Assembly: GCF_900101615.1 (NCBI RefSeq) | Contig: NZ_FMZX01000001.1 | Span: 806,001 to 870,000, forward strand | DNA length: 64,000 nt | Source of the DNA: Belnapia rosea | GTDB taxonomy: Bacteria; Pseudomonadota; Alphaproteobacteria; Acetobacterales; Acetobacteraceae | Direction of reading: 5' to 3' | Part shown: piece after piece, positions 43,888 to 53,859 of the stretch | How the letters are laid out: each line of letters opens with the position of its first letter | Position numbering within the stretch: position 1 is the stretch's first letter | Notes under the pieces: model-generated | Told to the model about the DNA's origin: nothing | Databases searched by the model: none | Seen by the model: only the letters and a program-made list of their open reading frames with translations | Translations under genes and position numbers: made by a program

Positions 43888-45066
43888 ATGGCCGAGACAA
43901 ACGACGCCTGCATCGTGGGCTGGGCCCATACCCCCTTCGGCAAGCTGGAAGAGCCGGATATCGAGAGCCTGCTGGCCCGCGTCGGCCGCGCCGCCATCGA
44001 GGATGCCGGCCTCTCGCCCGCCGAGATCGATGCCGGCTTCCTCGGCGTCTTCGGCGAGGGCTTCACCAATCAGGGCTTCCCCGCCTCCCTGGTGCTGCAA
44101 TCCATCCCCGAGCTGCGCTTCAAGCCGATCACCCGCTACGAGAACGCCTGCGCCACCGGTTCGGCCGCCATCCATGGCGCGCTCGACTTCCTGGCCGCCA
44201 AGCGCGGCCGCTTCGCCCTGGTGCTCGGCGCCGAGAAGATGACCGCGACGCCCGGTCCCCAGGTCGGCGAGATCCTGCTGAACGCCAGCTACCGCAAGAC
44301 GGAGCAAGACATCCGCGGCGGCTTCGCCGGCGTCTTCGGCCGCATCGCCGAGGCCTATTTCCAGCGCCATGGCGACCAGTCCGACGCGCTCGCCGCCATC
44401 GCCGCCAAGAATCACAAGAACGGCGTCGACAACCCCTGGGCGCAGATGCGCAAGGACCTCGGCTACGCCTTCTGCCGCGCCGAGAGCGACAAGAACCCCT
44501 TCGTCGCGCCCCCGCTGAAGCGCACCGATTGCAGCCTCGTCTCCGATGGCGCCGCCGCCATGGTCATCACCGATGCCGAGACGGCCAGGGCGATGCAGAA
44601 GGCCGTGCGCTTCCGCGCCGCCGTGCAGGTGAATGACTACCTGCCCATCGCCTCGCGCGACATCATCCGCTTCGAGGGCCCGCGCGAGGCCTGGTCCCGC
44701 GCGCTGGACCAGGCCGGGCTCGGCGCCGCGACCGACCTCTCCTTCGTCGAGACGCATGACTGCTTCACCATCGCCGAGCTGATCGAATACGAGGCGATGG
44801 GCCTGACGCCGGAAGGGCAGGGCGCCCGCGCCGTGCTCGAGGGCTGGACAGCGGCCGATGGCAAGCTGCCGGTCAACCGCTCCGGCGGGCTCAAGGCCAA
44901 GGGCCACCCGATCGGCGCCACCGGCGTCTCCATGCATGTCCTGACCGCGATGCAGCTCACCGGCACCGCCGGTGCCCTGCAATTGCCGAAGGCGGAGCTG
45001 GGCGGCGTCTTCAACATGGGCGGCGCCGCGGTCGCCAACTACGTCTCCATCCTCGAACGCACCTGA
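43888..45066 (+). CDS. Thiolase-like acyltransferase (SCP-x type)
   Basis: A 392-residue thiolase-fold protein. The nucleophilic Cys is in RYENACATGSAAIHGA; His of VETHDCFTIAE and the C-terminal GGLKAKGHPIGATG complete the active site. The VETHDCF form is typical of the SCP-x/lipid-transfer-like thiolases rather than classical acetyl-CoA acetyltransferases. It likely cleaves or forms 3-ketoacyl-CoA. Its stop overlaps the cutA start (TGATG). No other beta-oxidation genes are adjacent. Confidence 0.92.
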   Translation: MAETNDACIVGWAHTPFGKLEEPDIESLLARVGRAAIEDAGLSPAEIDAGFLGVFGEGFTNQGFPASLVLQSIPELRFKPITRYENACATGSAAIHGALDFLAAKRGRFALVLGAEKMTATPGPQVGEILLNASYRKTEQDIRGGFAGVFGRIAEAYFQRHGDQSDALAAIAAKNHKNGVDNPWAQMRKDLGYAFCRAESDKNPFVAPPLKRTDCSLVSDGAAAMVITDAETARAMQKAVRFRAAVQVNDYLPIASRDIIRFEGPREAWSRALDQAGLGAATDLSFVETHDCFTIAELIEYEAMGLTPEGQGARAVLEGWTAADGKLPVNRSGGLKAKGHPIGATGVSMHVLTAMQLTGTAGALQLPKAELGGVFNMGGAAVANYVSILERT

Positions 45067-45395
45067 TGGAGGCTGCGGACCCCATCCTCTGGGTCTACGT
45101 CACGGCGGCCGATGCGGCGGAAGCCCACCGCATCGGCCGGGCGCTGGTGGAGGAGCGCCTGGCTGCCTGCGCCAACCTCCTCCCCGGCCATACCGCCATC
45201 TACCGCTGGGAAGGCGCGATCCAGGAGGATGCGGAGGCCGCCCTCATCCTCAAGACCCCCGCCAGCCGCTTCGAGGCCCTGCGCGCCCGCATCCGCGCGC
45301 TGCACAGCTACGCACTGCCTTCCATCCTCGCCCTGCCGGCGGCCGACGGCGATGCGGAGTTCATGGCCTGGGTCCGGGCGCAGGTGGCCGAGTAG
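45066..45395 (+). CDS. cutA: Divalent cation tolerance protein CutA
   Basis: A 109-residue trimeric CutA1-type protein: LWVYVTAADAAEAHRIGRAL, RLAACANLLPG, IYRWEGAIQED and LHSYALPSILALP are the family's blocks. Proposed role in copper/divalent metal tolerance or as a PII-like signalling fold. ATG 45066 shares a base with the thiolase stop, so it is translated by coupling. Confidence 0.95.
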   Translation: MEAADPILWVYVTAADAAEAHRIGRALVEERLAACANLLPGHTAIYRWEGAIQEDAEAALILKTPASRFEALRARIRALHSYALPSILALPAADGDAEFMAWVRAQVAE

Positions 45396-45430
45396 AACAA
45401 CATGTTTGGCTTGTTCGATGCCGGGCTGGC

Positions 45431-46639
45431 TCAGGCGGCATCCCTTCGATAACCGACGACGGCAGAGCGGACGCGTGGCCTCAACACATTGACGAAGCTA
45501 TTCACGCGCTCCTGGAGCCATAGGAGCGCTGATTTGCGTTCATCGGCTTGGTCGAACGAAATGCCTGAGAGCGTAGCGATGATGCGTGGTCGACCGTTTT
45601 TATCGACGAGTTGAGCAACGCCACCTAACTCATTCCGTACCTGTGGCCAGTCTTCGGCGATGGCTCGCATGGCAAGTTCGCCGGGTGAGTCGCGGTTAGC
45701 GGACAAAAAGACGCCGACCTCTCCTGCTTTCAGGTCACGGAACACGGTCAACCAACTGCTTCCCTGGGGTGCCGGTAACGGGAAAGCGAGATACCCCATT
45801 TTTGCCGGCCGGGGCCGTGGCTGCTCCGGGTCGTCTAACTCCAGGCCGTTCAGAAATTCTGCCCAAAAGGCGAATCGTTCATCATGTGATTTCCGCTGAT
45901 TCCGATCGGCATCCAGCTGCGCCCCTTGCTCCTCCTCTTGAAATCCATATCCATCCGGAACAGAAATTACTGTCCTGGTTACGACAGCCGTGCGTAACAG
46001 TAGCCGCGGTGTCAAAAGTCGGCTGCCGTCAGGCAAAACGAAGATTGGCATCTCAACTAGACCGAGGGAAAAATGAAGGCCAGCATGCTCTTGCAAATAC
46101 TCTGCAATTGCCTCGACACCTTCTCTGATCCCGTCTCCCACAATTAACAGTAGGAAACGCCCACGCCTCAGATTCGCGGTGAGCGCATCGTTGAATTCGA
46201 TCTCATCGAGATCAGGCCTCGCTGCCCGCACTAGATCCAGAAGAGGGTTTCCGGCAAGCTTCAGTCGCCGTCGAACCTCTCGTTGCAGATCGGAAGACGA
46301 CCAGCGGCTCAGTTCCTTAGCGTAATCCAAAATCTGGCCAACAACTTCCCGCCTGCCCTCAGGATTGCGCCATAGCTTGCACTCTACGAGGACCGGTAAA
46401 CCTGATGGCGTTACCATGAAATTGTCGATGGGACCGGCTGGCGTCTGTAACTCTCGGCAGATCGCCACTGGTCCAAGGAACATTGGGTCAATTTCACCGA
46501 TCGGTAGGCAACTGGGATGCTCGTGCACCAGCATCTGAATCTCAGCTTCGTCTTTAATGCCTTGGCGATACGGCAGCAGAGCAACGGCATTGCCGCCGCC
46601 ATTGGGCAGAAGGACGGGCGGGCAATGCTGTCGAGCCAT
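45431..46639 (-). CDS. PD-(D/E)XK nuclease-like protein, low GC, probably acquired
   Basis: A 402-residue protein with base composition clearly lower in GC (roughly half G+C) than all neighbours. An N-terminal PD-(D/E)XK nuclease core is visible: Asp72 in PIDNFMVTPSG, then Glu86-Cys-Lys88 in VLVECKLW, and Gln102 in GQILDYAKEL. The C-terminal part (FAFWAEFLNGLE ... VFRDLKAGEVGVFLS) recalls DUF4268-like domains of putative nucleases. AT-rich promoter sequence precedes the start. Such proteins occur in restriction/defence contexts, but no partner gene is present; function is inferred only. Confidence 0.75.
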   Translation of the reverse strand: MARQHCPPVLLPNGGGNAVALLPYRQGIKDEAEIQMLVHEHPSCLPIGEIDPMFLGPVAICRELQTPAGPIDNFMVTPSGLPVLVECKLWRNPEGRREVVGQILDYAKELSRWSSSDLQREVRRRLKLAGNPLLDLVRAARPDLDEIEFNDALTANLRRGRFLLLIVGDGIREGVEAIAEYLQEHAGLHFSLGLVEMPIFVLPDGSRLLTPRLLLRTAVVTRTVISVPDGYGFQEEEQGAQLDADRNQRKSHDERFAFWAEFLNGLELDDPEQPRPRPAKMGYLAFPLPAPQGSSWLTVFRDLKAGEVGVFLSANRDSPGELAMRAIAEDWPQVRNELGGVAQLVDKNGRPRIIATLSGISFDQADERKSALLWLQERVNSFVNVLRPRVRSAVVGYRRDAA

Positions 46640-46730
46640 AGCAATCTCGGAATGAGGTTTGAAACCAAAGCCCTACAATAATACCTATTCTGCAATAATC
46701 CAGCGATTACGAGAGCGGTGTGACCTGTTC

Positions 46731-47489
46731 TTATAAGCGCCCCAGCAGCTCCGTCTTCTTCGCCTGGAATTCCGCCTCGGTCAGCACGCCCTGCCGGTGC
46801 AGCTCCGCCAGCTGGCGGATCAGCTCGATCGGGCTCCCGCCCGGAGTCGATAAGGATGCGACCCCTGACTCGGGTGCCTCGCCGCCACTTTCCGGGACGG
46901 CCGCCGCGACCGGGGAGGGTGCCTCCCCGCCGACCTCCCGCAACGCCTCGAGCCGCACCTCGCCCCGGTCGCCGGTGAAGGCCAGCACCTGGCCGCCACC
47001 CTGCTGCTGCGACACCCCGCTGATCCGGTGATCGTCAGTGTCGAAGATCCGCACCTGCCCATCCTGCCGCACCGCGAGGCGCCGCGCCGCCGGGAAATAG
47101 GCATAGGCCATGCTGTTCTGCGCCCCGCTGGCCGCGGGCGAGCCCAGCTCCGCCGGCCACCAGGCGCCACCACCGGCCTGCCCATCCAGGGCCCGCCCCG
47201 GCATGGCCGGGGCGAAGACCGGCCCCGGCCCATGCAGCAGCCCGGCCAGGGCGACGCAGAGCGCATCCACCCGCGCCTTGAGCCCGTTGTTGAACATGTC
47301 GCCGATCATGATCATGCCGCCCCGCGACCACTGGCCCATGCCGCCCAGCTCCGGATGGCTGAACTGCGCCATGGCCCCGCCGCCATCGGCCAGCGCATGC
47401 AGCAGCACCAGCGCGGCCTCCCGGCTGACGCCCTGCTGCCGGGCGATTTCCTCCACCTGCCGCATCCCGGCCTCGGTCAGCTCCCGCAT
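46731..47489 (-). CDS. SHOCT domain-containing protein
   Basis: A 252-residue protein. The N-terminal block (LTEAGMRQVEEIARQQGVS ... GGMIMIGDMFNNGLKARV) and a central region with SMAYAYFPAARRLAVRQDG are those of an uncharacterised SHOCT-protein family; the last ~30 residues (PIELIRQLAELHRQGVLTEA, then EFQAKKTELLGRL) form the SHOCT oligomerisation motif. ATG 47489 follows AGGAGGG at six nt. No catalytic residues apparent. Divergent from the next hypothetical gene. Confidence 0.85.
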   Translation of the reverse strand: MRELTEAGMRQVEEIARQQGVSREAALVLLHALADGGGAMAQFSHPELGGMGQWSRGGMIMIGDMFNNGLKARVDALCVALAGLLHGPGPVFAPAMPGRALDGQAGGGAWWPAELGSPAASGAQNSMAYAYFPAARRLAVRQDGQVRIFDTDDHRISGVSQQQGGGQVLAFTGDRGEVRLEALREVGGEAPSPVAAAVPESGGEAPESGVASLSTPGGSPIELIRQLAELHRQGVLTEAEFQAKKTELLGRL

Positions 47490-47606
47490 CGCAGGCCCTC
47501 CTCGCATGATCCCTCAGGGCCGGAGCCCTGCCAGAAGACCCGGGCGGCGAACAGATGCGTCGCAGCCGCGTTACGACCCGACCGCAACCGAAGGATGCCC
47601 ATCCCG

Positions 47607-48038
47607 ATGCCGAGCTGGACCCGCCTCGCCGACCCCGCGACCGATGCGGCCCTGCTCCCCGCCTGGTTCGTCGAGCGCATGCTCGGCTCCGACCAGGGCA
47701 GTTTCGGCCTGCTGCTGACCACCGGTGACGTGCTGCGCGTCGCCGGCCTGCGCGCGGTCCATCTCTCCTCCGATGGGACGATCCTGCTCGACCTGACGCT
47801 CGACCATGCCGGCGTCCCCGCCATGGCCGATACGGCCTGGCAGTCGAAGCACTATCTCGGCGCCCCGGTCCCCGGCGCGGTGCAGGCAACCGTCAACCTC
47901 GCCCAGGTGGTCTGCGCCGTCGAGTTCCAGCGCAGCCAGACGGTGGGCCGCCCGCAGGAGGAGGAGGCGATGTCCGCCACCGTCGTCGAGCTGCGCCAGG
48001 CCGCGGAGGATGCCACCGAACGCCAGAGCGTCGCCTGA
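47607..48038 (+). CDS. Hypothetical protein
   Basis: A 143-residue acidic protein of chromosome-like composition that I do not recognise. It begins MPSWTRLADPATDAALLPAW and contains a compact central region (GSFGLLLTTGDVLRVAGLRA) and a C-terminal helical tail ending in EQ-type charged residues (ELRQAAEDATERQSVA). ATG 47607 is preferred since AAGG ends 12 nt upstream; ATG 47595 directly abuts it. Divergent from the SHOCT gene; convergent with the decayed Bug receptor. Confidence 0.65.
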   Translation: MPSWTRLADPATDAALLPAWFVERMLGSDQGSFGLLLTTGDVLRVAGLRAVHLSSDGTILLDLTLDHAGVPAMADTAWQSKHYLGAPVPGAVQATVNLAQVVCAVEFQRSQTVGRPQEEEAMSATVVELRQAAEDATERQSVA

Positions 48039-48051
48039 TCAGGACCATACG

Positions 48052-48081
48052 CCACCGCCTTCACTGATAACCTGAAGGTGG
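48052..48081 (+). terminator. Weak hairpin after the hypothetical gene
   Basis: CCTTCA (48058-48063) pairs with TGAAGG (48073-48078), extended by CCAC/GTGG with a bulge. It is 14 nt past the stop at 48038 and faces the pseudogene end. Confidence 0.35.
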
Positions 48082-48114
48082 AAGACCGCTGTTCAAGCTA
48101 ATGATATGGGCGGC

Positions 48115-48639
48115 TTAACCGGCTTTGATACCACCCGCCCGCATCACGCCCCGCCACTTGTCCGATCCCGCCGCGACGAAGGCATCCACGGCGGCCGGCG
48201 TCGAGCCGCCCCGCCACCCGATCGGTCAGGGCCGTTGGGTTGCCCCGATAAGGGATGTGGTCCACCGCGAGCCCGCCATATGCTGGACGGAGCCATTGCC
48301 GGCGCTGCCATAGTCATAGGCTCGCGGCTTCTCTCGCAGCATGTCAAGAAGGCCGGGCAAGCCCTTGGTGGGGCTTGCTCTTGGTGCCACCAGCAGCGGC
48401 ACCGTATGCGCGACGGTGGCGGTCAGGAAGACCGCCCCGTTCCACGGCCCCTTTGCCCCTTGGCCGGTTTACCACCACCCGCTGCGGCAACCGCCGCCTC
48501 AGCGCCTCCACCAGCAGCCGAACCGCCACATCGGTCGGCCCGCCCGCGGTGAAGGGAGCGGCCGGTCGGGCCAAGCGGGCGCCTGCGCCCGGGCAACGGC
48601 GGGAAGGAGATTGGCGGCAAGGAGGGTGCGGCATCGCAT
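48115..48639 (-). pseudogene. Decayed Bug/TctC solute-binding protein
   Basis: Read on the minus strand from ATG 48639, fragments of a Bug receptor appear in order but in different frames: leader MRCRTLLAANLLPAVARAQA with AWPDRP, then PFTAGGPTDVAVRLLVEAL and RRRLPQRVVVNRPRGKGAV, then YDYGSAGNGSVQHMA, a region equivalent to VDHIPYRGNPTALTDRVAGR, and AFVAAGSDKWRGVMRAGG before TAA 48115. At about 525 bp it is little over half the usual ~970, so frameshifts and internal deletions have removed parts. No intact frame covers it. Confidence 0.85.
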
Positions 48640-48863
48640 GGCAGGGACGGAGCGATCCGCATGCCGAACTGGACATGATCGTTCCGATTTTGCTATGTTC
48701 GGGGCCACCCAAGCCCAAGCCGCGCCTGGATCATACCCACCACCTCAAAGGCTCAAACCCTCAAATCGCCCGCCGAGGTTTCCGCCACAATGCTTTGTAA
48801 GCAGTGACTTGTGGCTACTTTCTCAGTCTACAACTCAGCAGGAATTGAGCCAGTTTGAAGTGC

Positions 48864-50015
48864 TTAAACCGGCACCAGCACCATCGCCGCCGCCTGCGCC
48901 GCGATGCCCTCGCCACGGCCCGTGAAGCCCAGCCGCTCCGTCGTGGTCGCCTTCACCCCGACGATGCCGGGATCGACGCCGAGCAGCTCCGCCAGCCTTG
49001 CCTGCATTGCCTCGCGGTGCGGCCCGATCTTCGGCCGCTCGCACAGCAGCGTCACATCCACATTGGCGATGATGCCGCCCCGGGCCGCGACCCGCCCGGC
49101 GGCATGGATCAGGAACTGCGCGCTGTCGGCATCCTTCCACGTTATCTCGGAAGGCGGGAACCACCGGCCGATATCGCCCTCGGCGAGGGCGCCATAGATC
49201 GCATCGCACAGCGCATGGATGCCGACATCGGCATCCGAATGTCCCTCTAGGCCGAACTCGCAGGGAACGACGACGCCGCACAGCACCATCCGCCGCCCCG
49301 TCTCGGTGCGATGCACGTCGAAGCCGGTGCCGACCCGCGGCACCAGCCGCCCGAGCATCGACCCAGCCACGCGCTCCAGATCCTCGGGGAAGGTGATCTT
49401 CACATTGGTCTCCGATCCCGCCACCAGCACCACCCGTTCCCCGGCCAGCTCGAGCAGCTGGGCGTCATCCGTCGCCTCGGCACCGGCCGCGCGATGCGCG
49501 GCCAGCAGGGCATCGAAGCGGAAGGCCTGCGGCGTCTGCGCCCGGTGGAGCCCGGCCCGCGGCACCGTCTCGCCGATCACGCCGCCCTCGGCCCGCTTCA
49601 GCGTATCGGCCACCGGCTGGGCCGGGATGGCACCCGGCGCCCCACGCAGCGCCGCAAGCAGGGCAGGGATGGTCCCCCGCGGCACCACAGGCCTCGCCGC
49701 GTCATGCACCAGCACCGCCTCCGGCGGCGGCTGTCGATTGGCCAGGGCCTCAAGGCCGGCCCGGACGCTCGCCTGCCGCGTCGCCCCACCGGCCACCGCC
49801 GGCAGCACCGGAAGCCCCTCGAGCAGGGCGGCGATCCGTGCCTCCTCGCCTGCGGCACAGACCGGCAAAAGCAGCTCGACCCCTGGTTCCGCCAGCAGCG
49901 CCTCCGCCGCGTGGCGGATGACGGGGCGGCCCAGCAGGGGCAGGTATTGCTTGGGTTGGTCGGCGCCGAAGCGCGTGCCGCTGCCGGCGGCCATCAGGAG
50001 GGCGGCGATGCTCAT
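48864..50015 (-). CDS. ispDF: Bifunctional IspD/IspF isoprenoid enzyme
   Basis: A 383-residue fusion of the MEP pathway. The N-terminal IspD half (LLMAAGSGTRFGADQPKQYL; VLVHDAARPVV) makes CDP-methylerythritol from CTP; the C-terminal IspF half (VGTGFDVHRTETGRRM, zinc ligands in DVH and the later His; GLEGHSDADVGIHALCDAIYG; ATTTERLGFTGRGEGIAAQA) makes the cyclic diphosphate. The fusion lacks IspE, normal for alphaproteobacteria. ATG 50015. Divergent from dusB across 141 nt. Confidence 0.98.
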   Translation of the reverse strand: MSIAALLMAAGSGTRFGADQPKQYLPLLGRPVIRHAAEALLAEPGVELLLPVCAAGEEARIAALLEGLPVLPAVAGGATRQASVRAGLEALANRQPPPEAVLVHDAARPVVPRGTIPALLAALRGAPGAIPAQPVADTLKRAEGGVIGETVPRAGLHRAQTPQAFRFDALLAAHRAAGAEATDDAQLLELAGERVVLVAGSETNVKITFPEDLERVAGSMLGRLVPRVGTGFDVHRTETGRRMVLCGVVVPCEFGLEGHSDADVGIHALCDAIYGALAEGDIGRWFPPSEITWKDADSAQFLIHAAGRVAARGGIIANVDVTLLCERPKIGPHREAMQARLAELLGVDPGIVGVKATTTERLGFTGRGEGIAAQAAAMVLVPV

Positions 50016-50156
50016 CGCGCGGACCCTATCGCAGAATGACGGCCGGCGAAATCGGGCCAGTCGCCTCCGGGCCGGCACAGAAAATTGGAATGATTCTCGA
50101 CAGGCGGCCCGGCGGGCGTTGCCGAACCACGCCTCTTGGCCTAGTTTGCCCAAATC

Positions 50157-51260
50157 ATGAGCACCAGCATGCCCGAGTCTCAGGCCGGCTTCCGCGCAAC
50201 TGCCCTGGAAGCAGGCGGTTTGCCGTCCATCATGGTCGGCGATGTCCGGATCGACGTCCCCGTCTATCTCGCCCCCATGTCCGGCGTCACGGACCTGCCC
50301 TTCCGCCGCCTCGCCCGCCGCCTCGGCACGGGCATGGTGGTGAGCGAGATGATCGCCTCCCAGGCCATGGTCCGGGAGAACCGGCAGACCTTGAAGATGG
50401 CCGAGGTGGACGGCTTCGGCGCCCCCTCCGCCGTCCAGCTCGCCGGCTGCGAGCCGGTGGTGATGGCGGAGGCGGCGAGGCTGGCCGCCGATCGGGGCGC
50501 CGCCATCATCGACATCAACTTCGGCTGCCCGGTGAAGAAGGTGGCGGTGGGGCAGCAGGCCGGCAGCGCGCTGATGCGCGACGAGGTCCGCGCCGCCGCC
50601 ATCCTCGAGGCGGTGGTGAAGGCGGTCGCCGTCCCCGTCACCCTCAAGATGCGCATGGGCTGGGACCACAACTCGCTGAACGCCCCGAACCTCGCCCGCA
50701 TCGCCGAGTCCTGCGGCATCCGCCTCGTCACCATCCACGGCCGCACGAGGCAGATGCTCTATACCGGCACCGCCGACTGGGCCTTCGTCCGCCGGGTGAA
50801 GGAGGTCGTGGCGATCCCGGTGCTGGTCAACGGCGATATCCTGACGCCGGAGCACGCCGCCGAGGCCCTGCGGCAGTCGGGCGCCGATGGCGTGATGATC
50901 GGCCGCGGCTGCTATGGCCGCCCCTGGCTGCCCCGCCAGGTCGCCCATTACCTCCGCACCGGCGAGACCCCGGCCGAGCCGAGCCTCGCCGAGCAGCTTG
51001 CCGTGCTGCTCGAGCATTACGAGGACATGCTGGCCCATCACGGCACCCAGACCGGGCTCCGCCTCGCACGGAAGCATGTCGCCTGGTATTCCAAGGGCCT
51101 GCCGGGCTCGGCGGAATTCCGCTCGCAGGTCAACCAGGTGGAGACGGCGGCCGAGGTGGTGCGGCTGATCCAGGGCTTCTACCAGCCGCTGCTGGAGCTG
51201 GGGCTCGAGGCCGCTCGCGCCCGCTTCCACGCCCAGGGCCTGGAGCAGCTGGCGGCATGA
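50157..51260 (+). CDS. dusB: tRNA-dihydrouridine synthase DusB (NifR3)
   Basis: A 367-residue FMN flavoenzyme that reduces uridines in the tRNA D-loop. YLAPMSGVTDLPFRRLARRL opens the barrel, the catalytic Cys is in INFGCPVKKV, and FMN-phosphate contacts lie in VNGDILTPEHAAE and MIGRGCYGRPW. In alphaproteobacteria this gene (nifR3) heads the ntrBC operon, as here; its stop overlaps ntrB (ATGA). ATG 50157 lacks a clear ribosome site; the conserved part starts about 25 residues later. Confidence 0.96.
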   Translation: MSTSMPESQAGFRATALEAGGLPSIMVGDVRIDVPVYLAPMSGVTDLPFRRLARRLGTGMVVSEMIASQAMVRENRQTLKMAEVDGFGAPSAVQLAGCEPVVMAEAARLAADRGAAIIDINFGCPVKKVAVGQQAGSALMRDEVRAAAILEAVVKAVAVPVTLKMRMGWDHNSLNAPNLARIAESCGIRLVTIHGRTRQMLYTGTADWAFVRRVKEVVAIPVLVNGDILTPEHAAEALRQSGADGVMIGRGCYGRPWLPRQVAHYLRTGETPAEPSLAEQLAVLLEHYEDMLAHHGTQTGLRLARKHVAWYSKGLPGSAEFRSQVNQVETAAEVVRLIQGFYQPLLELGLEAARARFHAQGLEQLAA

Positions 51261-52419
51261 GCGGCGCCTTCGCCACCCGCGCACGCGTCGCCGCGCTGCC
51301 GCCGAAGCCCGGCCGGCCGGTGCCCCTGCCGGATTTCGGCGCGATCCTCGCCGCCCTGCCGATGCCTGCCGTGGTGTTCGACGAGGAGGACCGCTTCCGC
51401 TACGTGAACCCGGCCGCCGAGCTGTTCTTCCAGCTCTCCTTCGGCTCGCTCGCCGTGCTCCGCCTCGGCGACCTGCTGCCACCAGACAGCCGGCTCCTCG
51501 CCCTGCTGGCCCAGGTCCGCCAGCATGAGGCGCCGGTCTCCGACCATGACCTGACGCTCGACAGCCCGCGCCTCAACCGCCGCGGCGTCGCCGCCCATGG
51601 GGCCCCGCTGCCGGAGATGCCGGGCGCCGTCGTGCTGACGCTGCAGGACGGCTCCACGGCGCAGATGATGAACCGCCAGCTCAACTTCCTGGGCGCCGCC
51701 CGCGGCGCCTCCGCCATGGCGGAGATGCTGGCGCATGAGGTGAAGAACCCGCTCTCCGGCATCCGCGGCGCGGCGCAGCTGCTCGAGCAGTCCAGCACCG
51801 ATGACGGCGACCGGGAACTCTGCCAGCTCATCCAGGACGAGGCCGACCGCATCCGCAACCTGGTCGACCGCATGGACATGTTCTCCGACCGCCCGGTGGA
51901 GCTGGCGCCGGTGAACATCCACCAGGTGCTCGACCATGTGCGGCGGGTGGCGCAGACCGGCTTCGCCGCGCATCTCCGCATCACCGAGGAATACGACCCG
52001 TCCCTGCCGCCGGTCTGGGGCAACCGGGACCAGCTCGTGCAGATCCTGCTGAACCTCGTGAAGAATGCCGCCGAGGCGGTCGACCCGCTCTCCGGCGAGA
52101 TCGTCCTCGCCACTGCCTATCACCACGGGGTCCGCATCGCCGTGCCCGGCAGCAAGGAGCGGGTGCATGTGCCGCTGCAGGTGATCGTCCGGGACAATGG
52201 CCCCGGCATTCCCGAGCCGGTGCGCGCAACGCTCTTCGAGCCTTTCGTCACCACCAAGCGGGGCGGGCAGGGGCTTGGCCTCGCCCTTGTCGCCAAGCTG
52301 GTCGCCGACCAGGGCGGGCTGATCGAATGCGACAGCCGCCCCGGCCGCACCATTTTCCGCCTCTCCCTGGCCATGCCGCCTACGGGGCTGCGTCTCGATG
52401 GAAAGCAGATGGACCGTTC

Positions 52420-52423
<4 letters not shown>
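51257..52423 (+). CDS. ntrB: Nitrogen regulation histidine kinase NtrB
   Basis: A 388-residue soluble sensor kinase: PAS domain (about 27-130, [20 protein letters not shown]), H-box [19 protein letters not shown] with the phosphorylated His, and HATPase motifs (N-box [34 protein letters not shown]). It phosphorylates NtrC under nitrogen limitation, with PII normally controlling the switch. The start overlaps dusB and its stop overlaps ntrC (ATGA at both ends). Confidence 0.97.

Positions 52424-53858
<1,435 letters not shown>

Positions 53859-53859
<1 letters not shown>

Noticed and set aside
48740-48863. Possible tRNA remnant downstream of ispDF
   Set aside because: Could not fold a cloverleaf or find a T-loop consensus; left unannotated.
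48255-48925. Several overlapping Pro/Arg-rich frames of 120-190 codons
   Set aside because: They are shadows across the decayed Bug receptor and the ispDF end; none has a ribosome site or family.
50080-50105. GGCAC...TTGGA before dusB, like a sigma-54 promoter
   Set aside because: The spacing is off by one and the -12 element reads GG instead of GC, so it does not satisfy the consensus.
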